A DNA stretch of 15,068 nt from CAZKUN01 sp964555935 (GTDB lineage: Bacteria > Armatimonadota > Zipacnadia > Zipacnadales > VGFC01), in contig CAZKUN010000224.1 in assembly GCA_964555935.1 (NCBI GenBank), forward strand, positions 1-15,068, given 5' to 3'. The first letter of the stretch is position 1. Every line of letters starts with the position of its first letter. Of this stretch, positions 8,551-15,068 are shown one piece after another. The position numbers were made by a program, and so were the translations under genes. The notes beneath the pieces are model-generated. The model worked only from the letters and a program-made list of their open reading frames with translations. It was not told the DNA's origin and did not search any database.

Positions 8551-8639
8551 CCCTTCGCGGTTCCGGTATGGCGACCGGCACCGCCCATTCTGGAGATGAT
8601 GTGGCTAAGTGAACATGAACGGACGATAGGAATATGAAG

Positions 8640-8661
8640 GGCCAGTCGACGTCGACCGGCC
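8640..8661. repeat. 22-bp near-perfect palindrome, operator candidate
   Basis: Two 11-bp arms, GGCCAGTCGAC and GTCGACCGGCC, meet with no spacer and match as inverted repeats at 10 of 11 positions. The central 12 bp (8645-8656) are fully symmetric. It sits about 90 bp upstream of the PIN-TRAM start, downstream of the likely promoter island. It could be a dimeric repressor site. As RNA it would be a poor hairpin because there is no loop. Confidence 0.45.
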
Positions 8662-8805
8662 GGAACGATCTCTAACCTCCCTCCTGTATTCGCGCTCCAT
8701 CACGCGGCACAATATGAGTAGTACTGGTATGCATTTGATGATTACTTGCTACTATACGTTGTAGAACAACAGAATCCCTGCGAATGGCTCCCATCCACGC
8801 CAGAA

Positions 8806-8837
8806 ACGACCCGACAGCGCTGATGCTGTCGGGTCGT
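8806..8837 (-). terminator. Rho-independent-type terminator of clpC
   Basis: A perfect 13-bp stem (ACGACCCGACAGC at 8806-8818 with GCTGTCGGGTCGT at 8825-8837) closes a 6-nt loop. It begins 26 bp after the clpC stop codon. Read on the minus strand, the stem is followed by TTTCT, a short U-tract. Its position fits termination of the clpC transcript and separates it from the PIN-TRAM/ispDF unit. Confidence 0.8.
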
Positions 8838-8863
8838 GGTATCGTCTGACCAACCAGACTCGT

Positions 8864-10354
8864 CTACAGCGGCACGGGTGCTTCAACAAGCTTGAACAAT
8901 ATCTCTCCACCCTCAACAACCATCTCGAACACTCGGAGCGGCTCGTCCGCATCCTCGCGCAGCACCTTTTCGGCCAGCGGGTCCTCAACGAACCTGCGCA
9001 CCGCTCGACGCAACGGCCTCGCGCCCATCGCCGGCTCGTAGCCCTCGCGGGCCAGCAATTCGCGAACATCGTCGCCGTAGACGAGCTTGATCCCGCGCTC
9101 GGCGAGCTGCTCGCGCACGCGGTTCAGCTCGAGGTCCACGATCTCGGAGATCTGCTCCGCGTTCAGCGCGTGGAACACGACCGAATCGTCCACGCGGTTC
9201 AGGAACTCCGGGCTGAACGTCTTTCGCAGTTCCTCCATCACCTTCTGGCGCATGCGCTTGTAGCGCAGGTCAGAATCAGCCGGTTCTTCGGAGCCTTGCC
9301 CGCTGAACCCGAGTTTGCGCCCTTCGGTGATGAGCCGCGCCCCCACGTTGCTGGTCATGATGATGACCGTGTTGCGGAAGTCAACCGTGCGGCCCTGCGC
9401 ATCCGTGAGGCGACCGTCTTCCATGGCCTGCAGCAATATGCTGAAGACCTCAGGGTGCGCCTTTTCGATCTCATCGAACAGCACAACCGAGTACGGGCGC
9501 CGACGGACGGCCTCAGTAAGCTGTCCGCTCTCTTCGTATCCAACGTATCCGGGCGGCGCGCCCACGAGCCGCGACACCGCGAATTTCTCCATGTATTCAG
9601 ACATGTCGACGCGGATCAGCGCTTGCTCGTCGCCAAACAGGAACTCCGCGAGAGCCTTGGCCAGAAGCGTCTTACCTACGCCCGTCGGACCGAGGAAGAT
9701 GAACGTGCCCGTCGGCCGCGCCGGGTCTTTGATGCCCGCGCGCGCCCGCCGCACGGCCTTTGCGATGGAGTCGATCGCCTCATCCTGCGCCACAACGCGC
9801 TCGTGAAGCGCCGATTCCATCCTCAGTAGCCGCTCAGACTCCTCCTCAGTGAGGCTCGTGACCGGCACGCCCGTCCACGTGCTCACTACCTCGGCAATGT
9901 CCTCGGTGAGGACTCGCCGCTCCGTCGACGGTTGCTGGTCGGCCCAGCCCGTGTCCGTATCATCGACATCAAGCGCATCCGTCGGGTCGATCCGAAGCGC
10001 CTCGGGAAGCACGGTCTCGTCGATGGGGTCCGGCGCCGTGACCGACTCCAGCGCGTCCGCCTCGTATCTCCGCAGCTTCACCCGCGAGCCGGCCTCGTCG
10101 ATCAGGTCGATGGCCTTGTCCGGCAGATGCCGCTCCGTGATATACCGCTCCGACAGGTCCACAGCCGCGCGCACGGCATCATCCGAGAATGTCACGCCGT
10201 GGAACTCCTCGTAGCGCTCCTGGATACCGTGCAGGATGTCGACCGTCTCCTCGGCAGTGGGCTCCACCACCATCACGGGCTGGAACCGACGCTCTAAAGA
10301 CGGATTCTTCTCGACGTACTTGCGAAATTCGTCCAGCGTCGTCGCGCCGATGCA
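8864..10354 (-). CDS. clpC: ClpC ATP-dependent unfoldase, C-terminal portion (frameshifted from the N-terminal part)
   Basis: ClpC homology resumes at 10354 in a different frame with CIGATTLDEFRKYVEKN, the sensor-1 region of the first AAA+ domain, and continues for 496 residues. It includes the rest of D1, a replaced middle region (see findings), and the second AAA+ domain. D2 shows Walker A GPTGVGKT, pore-loop region GAPPGYVGYEE, Walker B VVLFDEIEKAH, sensor TSNVGA, and the C-terminal GARPLRRAV. LGF (9305-9313) matches the tripeptide that docks Clp ATPases on ClpP, so a proteolytic partner role is expected. The first in-frame start codon of this piece is a GTG at 10276, so separate translation would lose the sensor-1 segment. 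Restored, the full protein would be about 807 aa, the usual ClpC size. A terminator follows the stop codon. Confidence 0.9.
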   Translation of the reverse strand, partial: CIGATTLDEFRKYVEKNPSLERRFQPVMVVEPTAEETVDILHGIQERYEEFHGVTFSDDAVRAAVDLSERYITERHLPDKAIDLIDEAGSRVKLRRYEADALESVTAPDPIDETVLPEALRIDPTDALDVDDTDTGWADQQPSTERRVLTEDIAEVVSTWTGVPVTSLTEEESERLLRMESALHERVVAQDEAIDSIAKAVRRARAGIKDPARPTGTFIFLGPTGVGKTLLAKALAEFLFGDEQALIRVDMSEYMEKFAVSRLVGAPPGYVGYEESGQLTEAVRRRPYSVVLFDEIEKAHPEVFSILLQAMEDGRLTDAQGRTVDFRNTVIIMTSNVGARLITEGRKLGFSGQGSEEPADSDLRYKRMRQKVMEELRKTFSPEFLNRVDDSVVFHALNAEQISEIVDLELNRVREQLAERGIKLVYGDDVRELLAREGYEPAMGARPLRRAVRRFVEDPLAEKVLREDADEPLRVFEMVVEGGEILFKLVEAPVPL

Positions 10355-11267
10355 CCGCAGGTTTCAGGATGTTGCTGGCATCCATCGCGCCCTCGGCCGC
10401 GCCGGTCCCGACCAGCGTGTGCAACTCGTCCAGGAACACGATAATGTGCCCGCCCGAGCCGCGGATTTCGTCCATCACGCGCTTCATGCGCTCCTCGAAC
10501 TCGCCGCGGTACTTCGTGCCGGCGACCAGCCCGGCCAGGTCGAGCGCGACAACCCGTTTGTCGGCGAGCAGATCCGCAACATCGCCGTCGGCGATCCGCT
10601 GCGCCAGACCTTCCGCGATGGCAGTCTTCCCGACGCCCGGCTCGCCAATCAGGCAGGGATTGTTCTTCGTGCGCCGGCAGAGAATCTGGATCACTCGCGT
10701 GAGTTCCTTGCTCCGGCCGATGGTCGGATCAAGCTCGCCCTCACGCGCTAGCTGCGTCAGATCGCGGCTGTACTGGTCGAGTTGCGGCGTCTTGCTCTTG
10801 GGCTGCGACTGGCGCTTCGTCGAGGCTTGCGGGTGCCCTGCTACCCCCTGCCGCACGCGCGTCAGGTCGACGCCATACTTGCGCAGCAGGCGATTCGCGG
10901 CCCCGCGACCCTCGTGTACCAGGCCAATCAGGATGTGCTCGGTGCCGACATGATCGTGCTTGAGACGTTTTGCCTCGGCATACGCCACGTTGAGTACCCG
11001 CTGAGCCTCCGGCGTGAAGGCCAGCTCGCGATTCGGCTCTTGGGCGGCGCCGCCCTGGACCATGTGGTCCCGAAGATCGGCCGCAAGACGGTCGAGCGCG
11101 ACCCCCATGCCCTTGAGCACCTCTGTCGCGGTTCCCTCGCCGAGAGCCACCAGGCCCATCAGCAGGTGTTCGGTGCTAATTAGGGGCATGCCCATGCCCA
11201 TCGCTTCGTTATGAGCCAGAACGACCGCGCGTCGCGCGCGGCTCGTGAAACGCTGCCACGGTTCCAT
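10179..11267 (-). CDS. clpC: ClpC ATP-dependent unfoldase, N-terminal portion (frame lost near 10355)
   Basis: The ATG at 11267 has AAGGA 8 nt upstream. Residues 1-145 are two Clp_N repeats (FTSRARRAVVLAHNEA and ELAFTPEAQRVLNVAYAEA), the adaptor and substrate-binding domain. After a basic linker, the first AAA+ domain shows Walker A GEPGVGKT (208-215), pore-loop region TKYRGEFEER (251-260), and Walker B VFLDELH (277-283) leading to GAMDASNILKP. ClpC homology stops at residue 304. The following 58 residues up to the stop at 10179 are out of frame and resemble nothing. Relatives have about eight residues such as ALARGELQ between NILKP and CIGATT; only four bases are left here, implying loss of about 20 nt. 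As written, this would make a truncated, inactive protein. It lies 67 bp after the aminotransferase gene and may share its promoter. Confidence 0.9.
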   Translation of the reverse strand: MEPWQRFTSRARRAVVLAHNEAMGMGMPLISTEHLLMGLVALGEGTATEVLKGMGVALDRLAADLRDHMVQGGAAQEPNRELAFTPEAQRVLNVAYAEAKRLKHDHVGTEHILIGLVHEGRGAANRLLRKYGVDLTRVRQGVAGHPQASTKRQSQPKSKTPQLDQYSRDLTQLAREGELDPTIGRSKELTRVIQILCRRTKNNPCLIGEPGVGKTAIAEGLAQRIADGDVADLLADKRVVALDLAGLVAGTKYRGEFEERMKRVMDEIRGSGGHIIVFLDELHTLVGTGAAEGAMDASNILKPAVHRRDDAGRISQVRREESVFRASVPARDGGGAHCRGDGRHPARYPGALRGVPRRDILG

Positions 11268-11334
11268 TCAGTTCGTCCTTCTGGGCCGCGGACGTGCCCC
11301 GGGGGGGCCGCGTCGCTTGCCCGTACTGTGATGG

Positions 11335-12222
11335 TTACCGAACGCCAATCTCTACCGGCGTTCCCTCCCTGGCGACGAGTTGCTGGAAGCCCTCACGAAG
11401 GTCGTTTGTGACATGACCGGCCTTGCCTGATCCGATCGACTGCCCATCGACCACCGTCACCGGCACGATCTCGGCGCCGGTCCCCGTGAGGAAGCACTCG
11501 TCCGCCGCCAGGACTTCCTCTAGTTGGAACAACTCCTCGACGACCTCATATCCCCGCTCGCGCGCGACCTCAATCACGGCCCCGCGCGTCACACCCAAGA
11601 GCATACCCGCTTCCGGCGGCGGCGTAACTACGCGTTTACCGTTCACCAGGAAGATGTTGTCAGCCGTGCACTCGGCGACATACCCATCCTGGTTAAGCAT
11701 TATCCCCTCTTCAACGCCCGCCTTGGCTACCTCTATCTTACCAAGGATGTTGTTTAGGTAGTTCAGCGACTTGATTCGCGGGCTCAGCGAGTTCGCCGGC
11801 GTCCGCCGCGTCTCGCAGGTTATCACCTTGATCCCTTCCACATATAGCTCGGGATCATACAGTTGGATCTTACCCACGATGATGAAAACCGTCGGCTTGG
11901 CGCACTTGCGGGGATCCAGGCCGAGATCGCCGACCCCACGCGTTACCACGAGGCGGATGTAGGCGTCCTCGAGACCATTGGCCTCAACGGTCGCCACGCA
12001 CGCCTGCTCCATCTCCTCGATGGCAATCGGAATATCGAGGTTGATGCCGCGCGCCGAGTCGTAAAGGCGCTGCAAATGCTGCTCGAGCCGGAAGATCCGA
12101 CTGTGATAGACGCGGATGCCCTCAAACACGCCGTCGCCGTAGAGCACGCCATGGTCAAAGACCGACACCCTGGCCTGCTCCTCCGGGACGAGTTCGCCGT
12201 CAAGATAAACGACCAAGCCCAT
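11335..12222 (-). CDS. ilvE: Branched-chain amino acid aminotransferase-like (class IV PLP transaminase)
   Basis: This 295-residue protein has the complete fold-type IV transaminase pattern. It shows VFDHGVLYGDGVFEGIRVY (21-39), the PLP-binding lysine K151 in IKSLNYLNN, E184 in VAECTADNIFLVNG, phosphate-binding GVTRG (210-214), and TGTGAEIVPV (247-256). IlvE catalyses the last step of Val, Leu and Ile synthesis and the first step of their breakdown, using 2-oxoglutarate and glutamate. D-amino acid transaminase and aminodeoxychorismate lyase share this fold, so the exact substrate is less sure than the family. The ATG at 12222 was chosen because AAAGGTGG sits 8 nt upstream, the fold starts there, and a 32-codon upstream extension to GTG 12318 would run across the promoter's -10 box. 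clpC follows after 67 bp containing a run of seven G and no clear terminator. Confidence 0.9.
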   Translation of the reverse strand: MGLVVYLDGELVPEEQARVSVFDHGVLYGDGVFEGIRVYHSRIFRLEQHLQRLYDSARGINLDIPIAIEEMEQACVATVEANGLEDAYIRLVVTRGVGDLGLDPRKCAKPTVFIIVGKIQLYDPELYVEGIKVITCETRRTPANSLSPRIKSLNYLNNILGKIEVAKAGVEEGIMLNQDGYVAECTADNIFLVNGKRVVTPPPEAGMLLGVTRGAVIEVARERGYEVVEELFQLEEVLAADECFLTGTGAEIVPVTVVDGQSIGSGKAGHVTNDLREGFQQLVAREGTPVEIGVR

Positions 12223-12280
12223 TACAGTTGCCACCTTTACCTGCCGCGGTAGTATCGCATGCAGACACGCAGCACATCGC

Positions 12281-12300
12281 GCCCGGCCGTCAGGCCGGGT
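12281..12300 (-). promoter_or_regulatory. GC-rich hairpin at the predicted 5' end of the ilvE mRNA
   Basis: A perfect 7-bp stem, CCCGGCC (12282-12288) with GGCCGGG (12293-12299), closes a 4-nt loop; the next outer pair is G with T. From the predicted start site near 12302 it would form the very beginning of the ilvE leader, about 60 nt before the start codon. It could stabilise the mRNA. It also lies downstream of the GH57 stop codon, so it may instead help end that transcript, though no U-tract follows. Confidence 0.45.
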
Positions 12301-12308
12301 GGGACGGC

Positions 12309-12337
12309 AGTATAGCACAAGTGTGGCCCCGCGGCAA
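12309..12337 (-). promoter_or_regulatory. Sigma70-type promoter upstream of ilvE
   Basis: On the minus strand, TTGCCG (12332-12337) is 17 bp from TATACT (12309-12314), and the -10 is preceded by TGC, making an extended -10. The matches to consensus are 4 of 6 and 5 of 6. The expected transcription start is near 12302, leaving a leader of about 80 nt before the ATG at 12222. It is the best promoter I could find in the window and would drive ilvE and possibly clpC. Confidence 0.65.
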
Positions 12338-12380
12338 CGCGACCAAACGCGCGTTGGGGGCAGTTCGCAGCATCATAAGG

Positions 12381-14513
12381 TCACACAATCCACGACGATG
12401 TCACGGCATCATCGGTCGGCACCTCGACGCTGAGATACCCACGCTGAGGCCACCGTTCCAACTGTCGACCGCCAGACTCAACCGATACAGCGAAATTCAG
12501 CGTTCCCCCGCGGACCACCCCAAGCGCGTCCAAGTGAACGCCGGCCTCCACAACCTGATCAGCCGCGGCGCTGGCCGCCTCCGCCAGCTCGCCCTCAACC
12601 TCGATGAGCCCACCTTCTTCCCTAACGCTCAGGCGGAGAGATCGGTCGGCCCGGCCCGGGAAAGTAAACACCACATCACAGTCGCTCAGAGCCATGTTAG
12701 CCCTACCGGAGGAGTCCACCCGGAGCCACAAATCTCTGTGCCCGAAGCCGAATCGGATCTCGCGTATCAGGCAATCGGACCGGTGCATCGCCGATGCCAA
12801 TGTCGAAGTACGCAACAATCCTGCCGCCTGCCACTCGAAGTACGTCGAAACTCGCCCGTCGAGCGTGGCTTCCATGAATCCAGACGGATGTTGCGCCAGG
12901 ATACCTTGGCCGAGCACGGTGATCGCCTGCGCTAGCTCCGTCGGCTCGTCGAGGCCCAAAACGCGATAGACGGCTGCGATATTCGCCCGGAAGAGCTGAT
13001 CAAACATGTGCTCCAGCTCATCATGGTGCGACTCGCTGTACCACCAGAACCAGTCGCTGCCCTCGGCGGCCATCAGGTACTCCTCGGCCTCGTCCGCCTG
13101 AGGCCCCGGCTCGGCCGTCTGATGCGCCTGAAGAGCCCCATGGAGCAGGTCCCACGCCTGCTTGTGCTCGGCCCCGCCGATCCACGTCCGGAACGAGTGA
13201 TCGATCCACGACCCAGGAAACACCGACGACAGCCTCTCGTCCGGTGGGAACTCCTTCAGATACTCGCCGGGCGTCGTAGTCTCCATGTCGGGCTCATCCT
13301 CGATCGCCTGGTAGATAGCCCGAAGGAAGCCCTCCCCCCCGTCGGGATACGTCCCCCAAGCGTTTTCCCCATCCAACATTACGCAGACCAACCCCGGACG
13401 GTTCAGATCCCGGACGCTCGAACTGATCCCCAGCAAGCGCCCAACGAAGTCGGCAGCCGCGTCCCGCGGCGCCCAATCGCGGTAGACGAACCCAATTCGA
13501 TCGCTGAGGACGTGGTCTCTGAACACGATCCCCAGGTCGCCATCACCCACGCCGTAGGGCTGGTACAAATCCTTCGGCGACGGCCGCCTCTCCCGGCCAA
13601 GGCTGTGGGCCAGGATCTCCTCATCCGATGCCGCCCAGTGGAAGCCACACTCCTCCATCAGCGCCAACGCGCCGTCGCTGACAGAGCCCTCCGACGGCCA
13701 GATTCCCTCTGGGTCACGCCCGAAGTGCTCCCGGTGGTGATCGCGGGCCCTGACGAGGTGGCGGCGGGCCTCCTCCGGCGCGTGCCAAAGGACCTCCGGT
13801 AGATCCTCGCGTGGAATCCGTCGCATCGCGTCGCGCATGTCGCCCAGCAACGGCACGATGGGATGGTAATACGGCGACGTGCTGATCTCCGCCCGCCCAG
13901 CATCCTGCATCTCGCGATAGAGCCCCGTCAGTTGCCCAAGCGCCTCGCGCAGTTCATGCAGCAGCGCGTGCTTGTCGTCCTCCGTGAAGCCCCGGTCCCT
14001 CGACTTCAGCTCCCTGACGATCGGCGCCTCGCGACTGAGCGCATACCCGCACGACGCCAAGTTCATCCACACCTGCAGGTCGCGCAGATCCTGTTCATCA
14101 AACCGCCGACGGGCCGTGTCGAGGTCGTCGGCATTGCGGTACAGACCCCTCTTGTGCAATAATTGCGCGTACCGGGGGCTTAGCTCCGGCATCGCATCGG
14201 GGTGGGCGCTTGAGAACAGTTCCAGCAGATACCGCTGGTCGTCGGGCTCCAGCTCCGCCGCGTGTCGGCGACACAGATCCAACGCGCGGTCGGTCATATC
14301 ACCGGCAGCATAGCGGCCCATCTGCTCGACCAGCGAGGGCACCATATTGAACGTGACTCTCGTCTGATCGAAGTCACGGAGCAGCCAAGGCATGTCGTAG
14401 TATCCTGCATAACCGTGAAGCCGCACGAACGGCAACGCCGCCTCACGGGTGCCGGGCCAGACGTACCACGGCTGGTGCATATGCCACAAGAATGCGACTC
14501 TAAGCGACGACAT
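12381..14513 (-). CDS. GH57 glycoside hydrolase (alpha-amylase / amylopullulanase type)
   Basis: This 710-residue protein has all the usual GH57 blocks: WHMHQPWY (10-17), STSPYYHPIVPLL (211-223), GIWPSEGSVS (270-279) with probable nucleophile E275, SDEEIL (296-301), and VMLDGENAWG (378-387) with probable acid/base D381. The catalytic part is a (beta/alpha)7 barrel followed by a helical region (to about 560) and a C-terminal beta-sandwich. The family hydrolyses alpha-1,4 and sometimes alpha-1,6 glucosidic bonds with retention. The motifs look closest to the amylopullulanase-like group, but the substrate is not settled. There is no signal peptide, so it is probably intracellular. AGGAGG lies 5 nt before the ATG. 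It is divergent from the second GH57 gene across 55 bp, suggesting joint alpha-glucan metabolism. Confidence 0.9.
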   Translation of the reverse strand: MSSLRVAFLWHMHQPWYVWPGTREAALPFVRLHGYAGYYDMPWLLRDFDQTRVTFNMVPSLVEQMGRYAAGDMTDRALDLCRRHAAELEPDDQRYLLELFSSAHPDAMPELSPRYAQLLHKRGLYRNADDLDTARRRFDEQDLRDLQVWMNLASCGYALSREAPIVRELKSRDRGFTEDDKHALLHELREALGQLTGLYREMQDAGRAEISTSPYYHPIVPLLGDMRDAMRRIPREDLPEVLWHAPEEARRHLVRARDHHREHFGRDPEGIWPSEGSVSDGALALMEECGFHWAASDEEILAHSLGRERRPSPKDLYQPYGVGDGDLGIVFRDHVLSDRIGFVYRDWAPRDAAADFVGRLLGISSSVRDLNRPGLVCVMLDGENAWGTYPDGGEGFLRAIYQAIEDEPDMETTTPGEYLKEFPPDERLSSVFPGSWIDHSFRTWIGGAEHKQAWDLLHGALQAHQTAEPGPQADEAEEYLMAAEGSDWFWWYSESHHDELEHMFDQLFRANIAAVYRVLGLDEPTELAQAITVLGQGILAQHPSGFMEATLDGRVSTYFEWQAAGLLRTSTLASAMHRSDCLIREIRFGFGHRDLWLRVDSSGRANMALSDCDVVFTFPGRADRSLRLSVREEGGLIEVEGELAEAASAAADQVVEAGVHLDALGVVRGGTLNFAVSVESGGRQLERWPQRGYLSVEVPTDDAVTSSWIV

Positions 14514-14568
14514 CAGCGCCTCCTGAGTATTGACAATCGCCGGCGCGCAACAAGAGAGTTAACGCGCA
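14514..14568. promoter_or_regulatory. Short divergent promoter spacer between the two GH57 genes
   Basis: These 55 bp must hold start signals for both directions unless one is served from further away. On the plus strand an exact TTGACA occurs at 14530-14535 but has no good -10 at 16-18 bp. On the minus strand, TTGTTG and AATACT are 16 bp apart, the latter just before the AGGAGG ribosome site. Both are weak candidates. Confidence 0.25.
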
Positions 14569-15036
14569 ATGCCCGCACCAGGCTCCTTCTGTCTTGTCCT
14601 GCACACGCACCTCCCCTACGTGCTCGGACACTCCACGTGGCCTCACGGCGCGAAGATGCTTTACGACGCGGCGGCCGACTGCTATCTCCCGCTGCTGCGC
14701 GTCTTCCAGCGCCTGGCCAATGACGGCATCCCGCCTCGGGTGACCGTCTCCCTGACGCCGGTCGTGCTCGAGCAGCTTGCCGACGAGCGCTTCAAGGAGT
14801 GGTTCCCGCCGTTTCTCAGTGCCCGCGCCGAATCGGCTGAAGCCAACCGTATCGACTTCAAGGGGCGCGGCGAGCTGCATCTGACGTACCTCGCCGAATG
14901 GTGGGCCAAGCACTTCCGGGGGCTGCTCCGCTACTTCGAGGATGACCTCAAAGGCGACATTCCGGCAGCCCTGCGCGAGTTGCAGGAAGCAGGGCAGCTC
15001 GAACTCATGAGCGCTGGACCCGCATTGCCCATATGA
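14569..15036 (+). CDS. GH57 1,4-alpha-glucan branching enzyme, N-terminal fragment (cut short at window edge)
   Basis: The first 149 residues follow the N-terminus of GH57 branching enzymes: FCLVLHTHLPYV (7-18, with H12 and H14), HGAKMLYDAAADCYLPLLRVF, VSLTPVVLEQLAD (60-72), and the helix HLTYLAEWWAKHF (104-116). The family length is about 520-530 residues. The enzyme makes alpha-1,6 branches in glycogen-like glucans. The catalytic Glu and Asp lie further on and are absent. At LELMSA the match ends: relatives continue with an A-T-H-G-Y-type motif, but here GPALPI and a TGA follow. The next 32 bases to the end do not restore the family in any frame I read. A real truncation, frameshift or bad contig end are all possible. 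The upstream ribosome site (AAGAGAG) is weak, about 10 nt before the ATG. Confidence 0.85.
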   Translation: MPAPGSFCLVLHTHLPYVLGHSTWPHGAKMLYDAAADCYLPLLRVFQRLANDGIPPRVTVSLTPVVLEQLADERFKEWFPPFLSARAESAEANRIDFKGRGELHLTYLAEWWAKHFRGLLRYFEDDLKGDIPAALRELQEAGQLELMSAGPALPI

Positions 15037-15068
15037 GCAGGGAGGTTTTCGGTAGAGGTGCCAAGAAA

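Larger units (their letters stand above)
8551..8863. other. 313-bp spacer between clpC and the PIN-TRAM gene
   Basis: This is the longest gene-free stretch. From the clpC side it holds the clpC terminator, then an AT-rich island (about 8705-8790) that stands out from the GC-rich surroundings and probably carries the promoter for the PIN-TRAM/ispDF unit. A TATAGT lies there on the minus strand (8751-8756), but without a well-spaced -35 box. Next come AGGAGGGAGG on the minus strand (8676-8685) with no start codon nearby, and the near-palindrome at 8640-8661. I see no tRNA and no convincing coding sequence. Confidence 0.5.

Noticed and set aside
8676..8685. AGGAGGGAGG, a very strong ribosome-binding sequence on the minus strand
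   Set aside because: No ATG, GTG or TTG follows within the usual distance, so I do not infer a gene.
8605..8700. 31-codon minus-strand ORF in the clpC/PIN-TRAM spacer
   Set aside because: There is no ribosome site before its ATG, it spans the palindrome, and it has unremarkable composition.
9170..9829. 219-codon plus-strand ORF
   Set aside because: Antisense shadow of the clpC second AAA+ domain.
12223..12318. 32-codon N-terminal extension of the aminotransferase from a GTG at 12318
   Set aside because: It would include the -10 box and the leader hairpin, has no family similarity, and the ATG at 12222 has a well-placed ribosome site.
1..15068. CRISPR arrays, transposases, att sites, tRNA or rRNA genes
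   Set aside because: No short direct-repeat arrays, no terminal inverted repeats with transposase motifs and no tRNA-like cloverleaf were seen in the spacers, which are nearly all under 160 bp.

Overview
The window is bacterial, GC-rich and densely coded, probably from an uncultured lineage. It holds eight gene units on both strands. The combination of a ClpC-type unfoldase, a YacL-like PIN-TRAM membrane protein next to isoprenoid genes, two GH57 enzymes and a very large secreted heparinase-like protein would fit a Terrabacteria-type organism such as Armatimonadota. That placement is a guess from gene content, not a measured phylogeny. Its right edge looks like a contig end.

Layout, left to right. 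(1) Positions 1-4733, minus: one very large secreted protein that runs off the left edge, with a heparinase II/III-like lyase core, a discoidin-like domain and a C-terminal FG-GAP/PQQ-like beta-propeller. (2) 4757-5593, minus: an acetamidase/formamidase family protein 23 bp upstream of the lyase gene, so probably co-transcribed. (3) 5732-6166, plus: a universal stress protein, divergent from the amidase. (4) 6176-7402, minus: the fused isoprenoid enzyme IspDF. (5) 7432-8550, minus: a YacL-like membrane PIN-TRAM protein 29 bp upstream of ispDF. (6) 8551-8863: a 313-bp spacer with a clear clpC terminator, an AT-rich island and a 22-bp near-palindrome. (7) 8864-11267, minus: clpC, broken into two frames by an apparent deletion of about 20 nt. 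(8) 11335-12222, minus: a branched-chain aminotransferase-like gene with a good sigma70-type promoter. (9) 12381-14513, minus: a GH57 amylase/pullulanase-type glycosidase, divergent from (10) 14569-15036, plus: the N-terminal part of a GH57 branching enzyme cut short near the right edge.

The order clpC, yacL, ispD-ispF recalls the clpC-radA-disA-yacL-ispD-ispF cluster of Bacillus, here compacted, with ispD and ispF fused. The two GH57 genes suggest storage alpha-glucan (glycogen-like) metabolism. The left-hand pair suggests extracellular polysaccharide breakdown plus amide hydrolysis.

I did not find a convincing new defence, mobile or RNA system. There is no CRISPR array, transposase, tRNA or rRNA. 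The points most worth a second look are the clpC lesion, the replacement of the ClpC middle domain by an acidic proline-containing linker, the domain mosaic of the giant lyase, and the dyad elements in the two longer regulatory spacers.
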